A stretch of 64,000 nucleotides of DNA from Bacilli bacterium (GCA_017428485.1 JAFRQT010000011.1:24651-88650), one strand, 5' to 3'. Shown: positions 49,028 through 58,195, counted from the stretch's first letter. The notes: a model not told the origin generated them from the letters alone. Numbers and translations: made by a program.

Positions 49028-49930
49028 ATGAGGGTTTTAAGTTTATTCGATTGCAGTTTAAATAGTATTATTAATCATTTACCTGAAATAAAAGATCAAG
49101 GATTTGATGCAATACAGATTAGTCCACTTCAAAATACAAAGAATGATTATTCACATGAATGGTGGATGCTTTATCAACCAATAAATTTTAATTTGGGTAA
49201 TAGGCTTGGTAATGTAGATGATTTAAAAAGATTATGCGATATAGCTCATGAACATGGAATCTTTATTATTGCAGATGTGGTTGTTAATCATTTGGCATCT
49301 ACTGATGAACCAAATAGTTTAATACCAAATAAAATGTGCGATAAAGATTTACTAAATAATTGGGATTGTTGGAAAGAAAGAAGGCAAGTACAAAATTGGG
49401 ATAATAGATATGAAGTTACACATTATTGTATGGGGCTTCCTGGATTAAATCCTAATAATAAATTAGTGCAACAAAAAGTAATTGATATGTTAAATTATTA
49501 TATTAGCTGTGGAGTAGATGGATTTAGATTTGATGCCGCTAAAAGTATTGCTTTGCCTGAAGAAGGATGCGATTTTTTCAGAAATGTAACTTTTTCATTA
49601 AAAAAATGGTTACCAATTATATATGGTGAGGTTTTATTTTCAGATAAAGAATTAATAAAAAAATATGCTAGATATATGAAAGTATTAACTAATAGTGAAG
49701 GGTACAATAAGGAGGATTTAATTAAATTCGTAGAAAATAAAGATAGTTATTTATCTAAAGATTTAAGTTATACAAAACATGTACCAATATGGGATATTAA
49801 TTCCTGGTATAAAGGACTTGCTAGTTATTACCCAAATACATTGTATTATGCTAGAAATTATTCAAATGATTGGAATGGTTGGAAAAGCAAAGAAGTAAAA
49901 GAAGCAAATTTAAAATTAGTAAAAAAATAA
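49028..49930 (+). CDS. Short GH13 (alpha-amylase family) protein
   Basis: 300 residues, shorter than the 420-550 of most GH13 enzymes: the barrel is there but no C-terminal beta domain. Region I is DVVVNH (83-88), region II GFRFDAAKS with nucleophile Asp169, region III IYGEVL with Glu201 as acid/base. Region IV reads FVENKDS: the Asp (239) is kept but the conserved His before it is Lys238. No signal peptide, so it would act on intracellular glucans. No Shine-Dalgarno is close to the ATG. Substrate unknown. Confidence 0.8.
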   Translation: MRVLSLFDCSLNSIINHLPEIKDQGFDAIQISPLQNTKNDYSHEWWMLYQPINFNLGNRLGNVDDLKRLCDIAHEHGIFIIADVVVNHLASTDEPNSLIPNKMCDKDLLNNWDCWKERRQVQNWDNRYEVTHYCMGLPGLNPNNKLVQQKVIDMLNYYISCGVDGFRFDAAKSIALPEEGCDFFRNVTFSLKKWLPIIYGEVLFSDKELIKKYARYMKVLTNSEGYNKEDLIKFVENKDSYLSKDLSYTKHVPIWDINSWYKGLASYYPNTLYYARNYSNDWNGWKSKEVKEANLKLVKK

Positions 49931-49964
49931 AAAATTCTTCATATTATTTAATATGAAGAATTTT
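49931..49964 (+). terminator. Strong hairpin covering the start of the DUF4870-like gene
   Basis: AAAATTCTTCATATTA (49931-49946) and TAATATGAAGAATTTT (49949-49964) are perfect 16-base arms. The right arm is followed by ATTTTA, so it can act as the GH13 terminator. The ATG at 49953 lies inside the right arm. Confidence 0.7.
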
Positions 49965-50324
49965 ATTTTAAAACTAATCAATAGCGTTGAAGATGAAACT
50001 TATTTATATGATGAAGATGATATTAAAAATGGTAAAGATATTGGTGTATTATGTTATATATTTCCTTTACTACCATATTTTTTGAATAAAAATAATAAAT
50101 TTGTTAAATATCATTCAATCAATGGAATGAATTTGTTTATAATAGTTATTTTTTATTACGTATTTTTTAAAATTTTTTCGGGAATAGAAGTTAGTATAAT
50201 TCAGGTTTTCTTATCTGTAATTTGGTTAATATTATTAACACTAGATTGTATTGGAATATCTAATGTATGCGGTGGTAAAGCTAGAGGGCTTCCAATAATA
50301 AATAAAATAAAAATATTCAAATAA
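49953..50324 (+). CDS. DUF4870-like small membrane protein
   Basis: 123 residues. An N-terminal helix with an acidic patch is followed by I-G-V-L-C-Y-I-F-P-L-L-P-Y-F and V-K-Y-H-S-I-N-G-M-N-L-F, the hallmark of DUF4870-type proteins, and two or three membrane segments to residue 105. Role unknown. There is no ribosome site and the start codon is locked in a 16-base-pair hairpin, so expression from this ATG is uncertain; the next Met in frame is far into the protein. Confidence 0.65.
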   Translation: MKNFILKLINSVEDETYLYDEDDIKNGKDIGVLCYIFPLLPYFLNKNNKFVKYHSINGMNLFIIVIFYYVFFKIFSGIEVSIIQVFLSVIWLILLTLDCIGISNVCGGKARGLPIINKIKIFK

Positions 50325-50325
50325 A

Positions 50326-50345
50326 AAAATGACTAAAGTCATTTT
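50326..50345. terminator. Bidirectional terminator
   Basis: AAAATGACT (50326-50334) pairs with AGTCATTTT (50337-50345), between converging genes. Confidence 0.7.
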
Positions 50346-50758
50346 AATATTAGTTTTTGATCATTGTTATAATTAATTATTTCTATAGCATGTTCTCTAA
50401 TATAATCAAGAGAAGATTTAATAATTTCTGGATTAGAACTTAAATATTTTCTTATCTCTTCATTACTAAAAACACACGTTACTGGATATCCAGTTATTTT
50501 CCAAATAACATCTCCAGGTGAATTTTTAAATGGTTTAACGCTATCTACATCATATTCAGTAATTCCATGTCTTAATATATATTTACGCTTTAATCTATTA
50601 ACAACCATTTCCCCACTAGCGGCTTCTTTATATCCGATTATATTGCAATTATTATCATATACTTCTTCAACAATATATGTACCTGCTGGTAAAAAAACTT
50701 CACCATCATTAATATATATATTCCCGATAAATAAATTTTCATAGTCAATATTTTTCAT
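50339..50758 (-). CDS. Unknown small protein
   Basis: 139 residues from the ATG at 50758 (GAGGTG upstream); an earlier in-frame start at 50833 looks unnatural. Residues about 5-50 form alternating strands with G-N-I-Y-I-N-D-G-E-V-F-L-P-A-G-T-Y-I-V-E-E-V-Y, reminiscent of SH3-like or phage-type small folds. The C-terminus is helical. No recognised family. It stands alone. Confidence 0.6.
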   Translation of the reverse strand: MKNIDYENLFIGNIYINDGEVFLPAGTYIVEEVYDNNCNIIGYKEAASGEMVVNRLKRKYILRHGITEYDVDSVKPFKNSPGDVIWKITGYPVTCVFSNEEIRKYLSSNPEIIKSSLDYIREHAIEIINYNNDQKLILK

Positions 50759-50883
50759 ATTATTCACCTCAAAGCAATTAGATATACTATCATAAAAGTA
50801 TATAAATGTCAAAAGAGTGTTTATATTTTTCAATTTAATTCTAAAAAAATACTATTAATGATATAATTAATATGGTGGATTAT

Positions 50884-51627
50884 ATGGAAATGATAATCAA
50901 AAACACAAGCATTAATTATGTTTTTTATGAAAACAAGTCAAAAGAAAGTTTAGTTTTTTTACATGGATGGGGACAAAATATTGAAATGATGATGGGGCTT
51001 GCTAAACCATTTGTAAAAAAATATAACGTATTAATACTTGATTTACCCGGTTTTGGTAGTAGTGCTGAACCTGATAATGTATGGTCTATTTATGATTATG
51101 CTGAAATGTTAGATTTAGTATTAAAAGAATTAAAAATTAAAAATCCAATTTTAATTGGACATTCTTTTGGTGGAAAGATTTCACTTTGTTATGCAATTAA
51201 ATATAATCCTAAAAAAATTGTTTTACTTGCTAGCCCTTTTAAAAAGAAAATTAAAAAAGAAACTTTTAAAGTAAAAGTTTATAAATTTATAAAAAAAATT
51301 CCTGGTTTAAACAAATTAGAGAATTTTGTAAAAAAACATGTTGGATCTACTGATTATAAAAATGCTAGTGAAAAAATGAGAAAAATATTAGTTAATCATG
51401 TTAACTTAGATTTAACAAGTGAATTAAGTAAAATAAAATGCCCCACATTATTAATATGGGGTACTAATGATGAGGCTGTGCCTATTGAAGATGGACAAGA
51501 ACTTGAAAAATTAATAAATAATGCCGGACTAGTTGTATATGAAGGATGCACACATTATGCATATTTAGAAAGATTAGATCAAACGATAAAAGTATTAAAT
51601 AGTTTTATAGGAAGTGATAAAAAATGA
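50884..51627 (+). CDS. Alpha/beta hydrolase
   Basis: 247 residues from the ATG at 50884 (GGTGG just upstream); an ATG at 50872 overlaps that site. HGWGQNIEMM is the oxyanion region, ILIGHSFGGKISL the nucleophile elbow with Ser (about 99), LLIWGTNDEAVPIEDG carries the acid and GCTHYAYLER the His. No signal peptide. Substrate unknown. It overlaps murF by 4 bases and so forms a translationally coupled operon with murF and ddl, suggesting a role in cell wall precursor supply. Confidence 0.88.
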   Translation: MEMIIKNTSINYVFYENKSKESLVFLHGWGQNIEMMMGLAKPFVKKYNVLILDLPGFGSSAEPDNVWSIYDYAEMLDLVLKELKIKNPILIGHSFGGKISLCYAIKYNPKKIVLLASPFKKKIKKETFKVKVYKFIKKIPGLNKLENFVKKHVGSTDYKNASEKMRKILVNHVNLDLTSELSKIKCPTLLIWGTNDEAVPIEDGQELEKLINNAGLVVYEGCTHYAYLERLDQTIKVLNSFIGSDKK

Positions 51628-53213
51628 AAATATATTTTATTATAAGTTTAATTCCATGCCTATATTATTTAATATTTAAAAGTAAAAAAGCAATGCATAT
51701 GCTTCAACAAAACTGGTATAATGATGGGAATAGATATTTTAAATGGGTAATAGATAATGAAAGAAAAGTGTTTATTACTTATGATTTATTATTCATATTA
51801 TTTGCTTTACTAAAATTCTTTAAATTTAATATTTCTGCTGCTATTTTTATATTCTTTTATTTGTGTGTTTATTACTTATATAAAAATAGTATTAAAAAAG
51901 AGCAATCTAAGAAACCTTTAGTAATAACTGCAAGAATAAAAAGATTGTATTTCACTTTATTAGTGCTATATGTTATTTCAATAATACCAATTGTTATTGG
52001 ATTTGAAAGTTCATTCTTATATATTTATTACATATATATAGGTTTTATTATTTGGTTAAATTATTTATTTGTGATGCTTGCTAATATAATTAATAAACCT
52101 ATAGAGAAATTAGTTTTCATATATTATAAAAGAAAAGCTCAAAAAAAACTTAATAGTATGATAAATTTAAAAAGGATAGGAATCACAGGTAGTTATGGAA
52201 AAACTAGTACTAAAAATGCTTTAAATGATATATTAAATGTTAAATATAATTCTTTTGCGACACCCAAAAGTTTTAATACTATGTATGGACTTATGAATGC
52301 GATAAATAATTATATGGATAAGTTTAATGATATATTTATTGCTGAAATGGGAGCTTTTAAAATGGGCGAAATAAAAGAAAAAGCAAATTTTATTAAACCT
52401 AAATATGCTATATTAACAACTATAGGTACTGCTCATTTAGAAAGTTTTGGAAGCGTAGAAAACATTCAGAAAGGTAAATTTGAATTAATAGATAGTTTAC
52501 CTGATGATGGGGTAGCTGTACTTAATATGGATGATCCATATCAAGTGAATTATAAATTAAAAAGTAAATGCAAAGTATTATGGGTATCAATGAATAATAA
52601 AGATGCTGATTTGTATGTAAGTAATATTAAACTATCAAATAGTGGGACTAAATTTACTTGTGTATTTAAAAGTACAAAAGAGAAAGCAGAATTTGAAACT
52701 AAATTATTGGGTAATGCTAATGTATATAATATTTGTGAATCTATTGCTCTTGCATATGAACTTGGACTTAGCGTTGAACAAATAAAAACAGGTGTTAAGA
52801 AAATTGCAACAATTGAGCATAGATTGGAGCTTAAAAAACTAGGAGATATTACTATAATAGATGATGCTTATAACTCAAATCCAGTAGGTTCTAAAATGGC
52901 GGTGGATGTTTTAGGATTAATGGATGGCAAAAAAATTATTGTTACTCCAGGTATGATAGAACTAGGAGACAAACAATATGAATATAATATGGAATTTGGA
53001 CGCCAAATTGCTAAAGTGTGCGATGAAGTAATATTAGTCGGAAAAGAACAAACAAAACCAATTTATGATGGGCTTAAAAAAGAAAAATATAATGAAAAGA
53101 ATATTTATATATTAAATGATGTAAAAGAAGCTTTTCCACTTATGAAAAAGCTTAGTGATAAAAAAACATATGTATTACTTGAAAATGATTTACCTGATAT
53201 ATTTAATGAGTAG
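51624..53213 (+). CDS. murF: MurF-type Mur ligase with an N-terminal membrane domain
   Basis: 529 residues. The first 155 residues hold four or five membrane helices (about 2-17, 53-87, 109-127 and 132-153). The Mur ligase core follows, with P-loop GSYGKTSTKN (189-198), the acidic A-E-M-G-A-F, IGTAHLESFGS, and IDDAYNSNP, which is the usual MurF motif. Standard MurF is about 450 residues and soluble. It adds D-Ala-D-Ala to the UDP-MurNAc-tripeptide; Ddl is encoded next. The membrane anchor would place the step at the membrane where MraY takes the product. Confidence 0.85.
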   Translation: MKIYFIISLIPCLYYLIFKSKKAMHMLQQNWYNDGNRYFKWVIDNERKVFITYDLLFILFALLKFFKFNISAAIFIFFYLCVYYLYKNSIKKEQSKKPLVITARIKRLYFTLLVLYVISIIPIVIGFESSFLYIYYIYIGFIIWLNYLFVMLANIINKPIEKLVFIYYKRKAQKKLNSMINLKRIGITGSYGKTSTKNALNDILNVKYNSFATPKSFNTMYGLMNAINNYMDKFNDIFIAEMGAFKMGEIKEKANFIKPKYAILTTIGTAHLESFGSVENIQKGKFELIDSLPDDGVAVLNMDDPYQVNYKLKSKCKVLWVSMNNKDADLYVSNIKLSNSGTKFTCVFKSTKEKAEFETKLLGNANVYNICESIALAYELGLSVEQIKTGVKKIATIEHRLELKKLGDITIIDDAYNSNPVGSKMAVDVLGLMDGKKIIVTPGMIELGDKQYEYNMEFGRQIAKVCDEVILVGKEQTKPIYDGLKKEKYNEKNIYILNDVKEAFPLMKKLSDKKTYVLLENDLPDIFNE

Positions 53214-53225
53214 GAGATGCAGTTT

Positions 53226-54407
53226 ATGAAAATTAAAGTATTAGTTATTTATGGTGGAGAAACTACAGAGCATGAGGTAAGTATTATCTCTGCTTTACAA
53301 GCAATGAGTAATTTAGATGAGAGTAAATATGAAGTAATCCCATTATATATTGCAAAAGATAAAACTTGGTATACAGGCAATATGTTAAAGGAGATAGAAT
53401 TTTATAAAGATTTGGATAATAATATAAAATTTGCTAATAGAGTAGTGTTGCTTAAAAAAGGAAAATCATTTGTTCTTAAAAAAGTAGATGGATTATTTAA
53501 TAAGGAAATAACTAATATTGATATAGTGTTACCTGTAGTTCATGGAAGTGGAATAGAGGATGGTTCCTTAGCAGGATATTTAGACACAATTGGTGTTCCT
53601 TATATTGGATCTAAAGTGTTAGGTGGAGCAGTAGGACAAGATAAAGTAGTAATGAAACAAATATTACAGAGTGCTCATTTACCAATTGTAGATTATACAT
53701 ATTTTTATGATAATGAATATTTAGAAGATGAAGATGAAATCCTAAATAATATCAAAAAGTTGGGATACCCAGTTATTGTTAAACCTGCAACTTTAGGAAG
53801 TAGTATTGGTATTACATTTGTTGAAAATGATAAAAGCATAAAAGAAGCTATTAATGAGGCAATTAAATATGATAATAAAATAGTGGTAGAAAAAGCAGTA
53901 CAAAATTTAATAGAAGTAAATGCTAGTGTCATTGGAAATTATGAATATCAAAAAGTATCACCTCTTGAAGAAGTAATGGGTCTTGATGAAATACTTAGTT
54001 TTGCTGATAAATATTTGGGTAATTCCAAAACTAAAGGTTCATCTAAAGGTATGGCATCAACTAGTAGAATAATACCTGCTAGAATAGATGATAAGTTAAC
54101 TAATGAAATAAAAGAGGCATCTAAAAAAGTATTTAAATTATTAAATTTAAGTGGTGTTTGTAGAATAGATTATTTAATAGATTCTAAAACTAAAAAATAC
54201 TATGTTAATGAACCGAATACATGTCCAGGAAGTTTATCTTTCTATTTATGGAAAGAGGATAATCTTGAATATAAAGACATGTTAGATGAAATAATTACTT
54301 TGGGTATAAAAGATTATAAAAATAGGCTTAAAAAAGTAAAATCTTTTGATAGCAATATCTTAAATGGATTTAGTGGTTCAAAAGGTGTAAAAGGCTTAAA
54401 GAAATAA
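53226..54407 (+). CDS. ddl: D-alanine--D-alanine ligase
   Basis: 393 residues from the ATG at 53226; one at 53217 touches the ribosome site GGAG. YGGETTEHEVSIISA is the N-terminal substrate loop, KPATLGSSIGITFVEN the ATP grasp loop, and GVCRIDYLID with VNEPNTCPGSLSFYLWK the metal and D-Ala sites. It makes the dipeptide used by MurF. It is slightly longer than usual because of an insertion near 45-80 and a short basic tail. Last gene of a three-gene operon. Confidence 0.96.
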   Translation: MKIKVLVIYGGETTEHEVSIISALQAMSNLDESKYEVIPLYIAKDKTWYTGNMLKEIEFYKDLDNNIKFANRVVLLKKGKSFVLKKVDGLFNKEITNIDIVLPVVHGSGIEDGSLAGYLDTIGVPYIGSKVLGGAVGQDKVVMKQILQSAHLPIVDYTYFYDNEYLEDEDEILNNIKKLGYPVIVKPATLGSSIGITFVENDKSIKEAINEAIKYDNKIVVEKAVQNLIEVNASVIGNYEYQKVSPLEEVMGLDEILSFADKYLGNSKTKGSSKGMASTSRIIPARIDDKLTNEIKEASKKVFKLLNLSGVCRIDYLIDSKTKKYYVNEPNTCPGSLSFYLWKEDNLEYKDMLDEIITLGIKDYKNRLKKVKSFDSNILNGFSGSKGVKGLKK

Positions 54408-54410
54408 TTA

Positions 54411-54439
54411 AAAAACTGATAAATTATTTATCAGTTTTT
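54411..54439. terminator. Bidirectional terminator after ddl
   Basis: AAAAACTGATAAA (54411-54423) and TTTATCAGTTTTT (54427-54439) are perfect 13-base arms. Confidence 0.85.
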
Positions 54440-55043
54440 ATCTTATTCGATAGTTTTTTTTATTAGCAAAACGTAATTGGCTGCATGAACATAAATAATC
54501 ATTAATTGTAGAAGTGCTAGCATGTTTATCAACTAAATTTTTTAATCCTCCAATTATTTCCCAATATCCATTAGCCATAAATTTTCTTACTTCTTTTGCT
54601 CTGTTTAACATTTTGGCGTGTTTATTATTAATTTTGATTGCTTTTCTTTCGGCATCTTTTACATGCTTATAAACAATGTTGATACTTCTTCCTGTAGCAG
54701 AATTTGCACGCAATTCGGTTCCATTTGATTCGGATAATCTTTCTGGTAAAACTCTATTTACTTTTCCATATTCTTCATCTGTATCATCTATATATGTATA
54801 ATATTTGCTTTCATTAACATCTCTTAAGTCATATGCTTCTTTTAAAAATGTTCCTAACTTTACAAATCCTGGTACTTCACTTTGTAGTAAACAATTGGCA
54901 AACATGTCTACTCCATCAGGCTTTTTCCAACTTTCTGGATTATAATTATTATATGCTTGTCTACTTCCATATTTTTCTTCATGATGTTGAGCAACATTTT
55001 CTAGTGCTTTTAAACTTACAAACTTATCTTGAAAACTAGTCAT
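54438..55043 (-). CDS. Unknown soluble protein
   Basis: About 201 residues. The start is uncertain: ATG codons at 55052, 55049 and 55043 are in frame after a GGGGG run; I chose 55043 by spacing. Charged, mostly helical, with a C-S-C near the C-terminus and V-D-M-F-A-N-C-L-L in the first third. I do not recognise a family. The start overlaps the end of the DUF1292 gene, so the two are translated together. Confidence 0.6.
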   Translation of the reverse strand: MTSFQDKFVSLKALENVAQHHEEKYGSRQAYNNYNPESWKKPDGVDMFANCLLQSEVPGFVKLGTFLKEAYDLRDVNESKYYTYIDDTDEEYGKVNRVLPERLSESNGTELRANSATGRSINIVYKHVKDAERKAIKINNKHAKMLNRAKEVRKFMANGYWEIIGGLKNLVDKHASTSTINDYLCSCSQLRFANKKNYRIR

Positions 55044-55281
55044 TTTCATCATCCCCCAATTTCTCTACTAATTCTAAATATTTATTATATACTTTATAAT
55101 ATTCTTCTTGAGATTCTATATCTTTTAGTATTAATTGCTCACCACTTTTTTCTTCTTCTACTAAAAGTATTCCATCGCCTTCATTTAATTCATCTTGAAC
55201 AGATATTGCTGCATACTTATTATTATTGAAAACAAATTCAAAAAATATGTTTTCATCTGAAAGCATTAGTAATTCTTCCAT
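55036..55281 (-). CDS. DUF1292-like protein
   Basis: 81 residues. It has an acidic start, then F-E-F-V-F-N-N-N-K-Y-A-A-I-S-V, and an E-E-K-S-G-E-Q-L-I-L segment, matching the DUF1292 pattern of small Bacillota proteins often found near mltG/ruvX. A good TAGGAGATGG ribosome site precedes the ATG at 55281. Role unknown. It is overlapped by the next gene on the same strand. Confidence 0.75.
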   Translation of the reverse strand: MEELLMLSDENIFFEFVFNNNKYAAISVQDELNEGDGILLVEEEKSGEQLILKDIESQEEYYKVYNKYLELVEKLGDDEND

Positions 55282-55352
55282 ATCACCATCTCCTATATTA
55301 AGTATAACTTAGTTATGAAATCAAGTATATATTATGAAATTATATTTTACAT

Positions 55353-56078
55353 TTACTTGATAGAATCAAGTTTTGATATTATAAATTCTATAGTTCCATT
55401 TTCTTTTTTAGTATTTAGTAAATTATTTTCTTCTAAAATATATTTTACTCTTTTTGCGACACCTAAGTTTCCATCAATCAGTTTGGCATCTGGAAACATT
55501 ATTTGTATTTTTTCACTTATTATTGGATAATGAGTACATCCTAAAACAATCGAATCGATATTTTTATTGGTATATTCATTTAAGTATTTGTCCAATAATT
55601 TATTAATTTTATCATTATCATTTAATTCTATAGCATTAGCTAATCCTTCACATGGAAGTAAATAGATATTTTGATTTTTTCTTTTATTCTTTTCAATAAG
55701 TTCTTGTGTTCTTTCTGAATTAATAGTACCTGGTGTAGCAAGAACTAGAGTGTTTTTATAATTATTATCACATGCAACTTTTATAGCAGGCTCTGTTCCA
55801 ATAAATAACATATTGGGATAATCTTTTCTTAATTTTTCTATACATTTAGTAGTTGCAGTATTACAAGCTATAACAACTAGTTTTACTCCTTTTGATATTA
55901 ATTTATTAACCACATTTGTAACAATATTATAAAGTGCTTCATCTGTTTTATTACCATATGGATTGTTACTTGAATCTGCATAATAAATATAGTCTTCATT
56001 TGGAAGAATTTTCTTTATTTCATTTAGTGTAGTAAGACCACCTTTACCAGAATCAAATACTCCTATTTTACTATTCAT
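55353..56078 (-). CDS. murI: Glutamate racemase
   Basis: 241 residues. IGVFDSGKGGLTTL at the start carries the catalytic Asp. The first Cys lies in ACNTATTK and the second in LGCTHYPI, the two acid/base residues of the enzyme. It makes D-glutamate for peptidoglycan. The length is somewhat short compared with about 265. AGGTTAC lies before the start codon at 56078. It is monocistronic with other cell wall genes nearby. Confidence 0.95.
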   Translation of the reverse strand: MNSKIGVFDSGKGGLTTLNEIKKILPNEDYIYYADSSNNPYGNKTDEALYNIVTNVVNKLISKGVKLVVIACNTATTKCIEKLRKDYPNMLFIGTEPAIKVACDNNYKNTLVLATPGTINSERTQELIEKNKRKNQNIYLLPCEGLANAIELNDNDKINKLLDKYLNEYTNKNIDSIVLGCTHYPIISEKIQIMFPDAKLIDGNLGVAKRVKYILEENNLLNTKKENGTIEFIISKLDSIK

Positions 56079-56164
56079 AATGTAACCTCTTATAAATATT
56101 ATAGCATAATGATAAAATAAATGATAAAATTGTACTTAGTGAATATTATTTATTAGGAGTATTT

Positions 56165-56683
56165 ATGGAAAGTTTAATAAACGGGATTATTAATATATTT
56201 AGTGGACTTATTTCAATGAAATTTGGAAAAGAGTTAATTGTATTTATAATATCACTTTTACCTTTATTAGAACTACGTGGTGGTTTAATTGCTGCATCTT
56301 TACTTCAATTAAATCCATTAACTGGATATATTGTATCTATTATAGGTAATATTATTCCAGTACCATTTATTTTATTGTTTATTAATAAAATATTAGAGTG
56401 GATGAGAAACTCAAAAGTTAAGTGGCTTAACAAAGTGGCAAAGTGGTTGGATAAGAAAGCAAATAAAAATAAGTCTAAGATAGAAAAATATGGATATTTG
56501 GGATTGGTATTATTTGTTGGTATACCTCTTCCTGGAACAGGAGCATGGACAGGCTGTCTTGCAGCCTCAGTGTTAGAAATGGATAAGAAAAAATCTTTCT
56601 TCTCTGTTATGTTAGGAGTGCTTATGGCTAGTATAATAATGATGATAATCTCATATGGTATATTAGGAAATTTAATAAAATAA
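56165..56683 (+). CDS. Small multidrug export-like membrane protein (COG2426)
   Basis: 172 residues. Four or five membrane helices with the conserved P-L-L-E-L-R-G-G-L-I-A-A (about 38-49) and G-I-P-L-P-G-T-G-A-W-T-G (about 123-134), the two re-entrant signatures of the PF06695 family, which is related to the DedA superfamily. It is annotated as small multidrug export but no substrate is proven. AGGAG precedes the ATG. Ends in a bidirectional terminator shared with the sirtuin gene. Confidence 0.85.
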   Translation: MESLINGIINIFSGLISMKFGKELIVFIISLLPLLELRGGLIAASLLQLNPLTGYIVSIIGNIIPVPFILLFINKILEWMRNSKVKWLNKVAKWLDKKANKNKSKIEKYGYLGLVLFVGIPLPGTGAWTGCLAASVLEMDKKKSFFSVMLGVLMASIIMMIISYGILGNLIK

Positions 56684-56710
56684 AAAATAAGTATTTGAAA
56701 TACTTATTTT
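56684..56710. terminator. Bidirectional terminator
   Basis: AAAATAAGTATTT (56684-56696) and AAATACTTATTTT (56698-56710) are perfect 13-base arms around one G, between converging genes. Confidence 0.85.
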
Positions 56711-57420
56711 AATTTGCTAAAAACATTTATTAATTCATCATGAATAACCAAAGTTGCAAATTGATCAAAGTCAGTTTTGTCTCTGTTAATTATCACAAAA
56801 TTCTTACCATTAAATAATCTTAACATTCCACTAGCAGGATAAACAGTTAAAGAAGAACCCGCAACTATTAAAGTATCACAGTGTGATATATCATATATTG
56901 CTCTATTATAGTCATATTCTGGTAGTGATTCTCCATATAGAACAACATCTGGTTTTATAATCCCACCACATTTACATTTTGGAACGCCTTTAGATTTAAA
57001 AACATATTCTGCGTCATACAGTTTTCCACATTTAATACAGTGATTTTTATATATTGTTCCATGCAACTCATAAACATTTTTGTTACCAGCTTTAGTATGA
57101 AGTCCATCTATATTTTGAGTGACTACTGATTTCAATTTACCTTTTCTTTCTAAAATATGAAAATATTCATGAATAATATTTGGCTTTATTTCTAAACAAT
57201 TTAGTTTATCTTTATAGAATTTATAAAACTCATCTGTTTTCATATAAAAGAAACTAGAACTTAATATTGTTTCTGGTGGATATTTATATTTCATATTATA
57301 AAGTCCATCTTTACTTCTAAAATCTTTAATACCACTAAGTGTTGATATACCGGCTCCACTAAAGAATACAATATTATTAGATTCATCAATTATTTTTTGC
57401 AATTCTTCAATCTTTTTCAT
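56704..57420 (-). CDS. cobB: NAD-dependent protein deacetylase (sirtuin)
   Basis: 238 residues, canonical sirtuin. FFSGAGISTLSGIKDFRS and TQNIDGLHTKAG are the NAD and catalytic motifs, with the His present. A zinc ribbon is seen as C-I-K-C-G-K and K-C-K-C-G-G. V-A-G-S-S-L-T-V-Y-P-A completes the pocket. It removes acyl groups from protein lysines and releases nicotinamide, which PncA can recycle. It differs from the SirTM-like protein at 30358. GAAAG lies before the start. Confidence 0.94.
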   Translation of the reverse strand: MKKIEELQKIIDESNNIVFFSGAGISTLSGIKDFRSKDGLYNMKYKYPPETILSSSFFYMKTDEFYKFYKDKLNCLEIKPNIIHEYFHILERKGKLKSVVTQNIDGLHTKAGNKNVYELHGTIYKNHCIKCGKLYDAEYVFKSKGVPKCKCGGIIKPDVVLYGESLPEYDYNRAIYDISHCDTLIVAGSSLTVYPASGMLRLFNGKNFVIINRDKTDFDQFATLVIHDELINVFSKLK

Positions 57421-57481
57421 ATTTCAATTATAGCATTTTAATAGGTAGTATGCTATAATCTATTTGGATTTGAGGTGTTTT

Positions 57482-58192
57482 ATGAAAGCAATTATTATTA
57501 CATTATTATCTGGTTTATCATTTTTAATAGGTTATTTAATTACAAAGTTTATTAAGAATGACAAAAAATTAATAATATTTTCAGTTGGATTTTCATTTAC
57601 TATAATAATAGGACTTGTATTTTTTGATTTATTACCAGAATGTTTAGAATTAGTTAAACCAAAGTGGGCTATTCTTGGTTTTGCGATATCTGGGTTACTA
57701 ATTTTAAAAATATTAGATGTATTTGTTCCTGATCATAACCATTCATCTGAACATAATCATCACATGGAACACATTGGATTGATATCTGCAATAGCATTAA
57801 CGTTACATAATGTGATAGAGGGAACAGCAATATATTCCACTGCATTAACAGATACTAAGATGGGCTTGATGATGGCATTAGCGGTTGCCTTTCATAATAT
57901 ACCTTTAGGCATTCAAATATCAACACTTATAAAAAATAAAAAAGAAAAATTTATATTATTCTTATGTTTAATTATATCTAGTGTAATAGGTGCAATATTA
58001 ATAAATATATTTAAAATTACACTCGATGATGGAATATTGGGTATATTAATCTCAATAACTTTAGGAATGTTAGTATACATTTCAATGTTTGAATTATTAT
58101 GTGAAGTAAAGGAGCATATTAAAAATAAAATATTATGGATTGGTATGATACTTGGAGTGGCATTAATAACTATAGGAATATTTCTTGGATAA
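57482..58192 (+). CDS. ZIP family metal transporter
   Basis: 236 residues from the ATG at 57482 (GAGGTG upstream). Eight membrane helices. A cytoplasmic loop has P-D-H-N-H-S-S-E-H-N-H-H-M-E-H. Helix 4 holds L-H-N-V-I-E-G-T-A and helix 5 A-F-H-N-I-P-L-G, the zinc pathway residues. It imports Zn2+ or similar ions. The TG then TATAAT upstream (about 57447-57455) is an extended -10. It is followed 3 bases later by the pseudouridine synthase gene. Confidence 0.92.
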   Translation: MKAIIITLLSGLSFLIGYLITKFIKNDKKLIIFSVGFSFTIIIGLVFFDLLPECLELVKPKWAILGFAISGLLILKILDVFVPDHNHSSEHNHHMEHIGLISAIALTLHNVIEGTAIYSTALTDTKMGLMMALAVAFHNIPLGIQISTLIKNKKEKFILFLCLIISSVIGAILINIFKITLDDGILGILISITLGMLVYISMFELLCEVKEHIKNKILWIGMILGVALITIGIFLG

Positions 58193-58195
58193 TAT

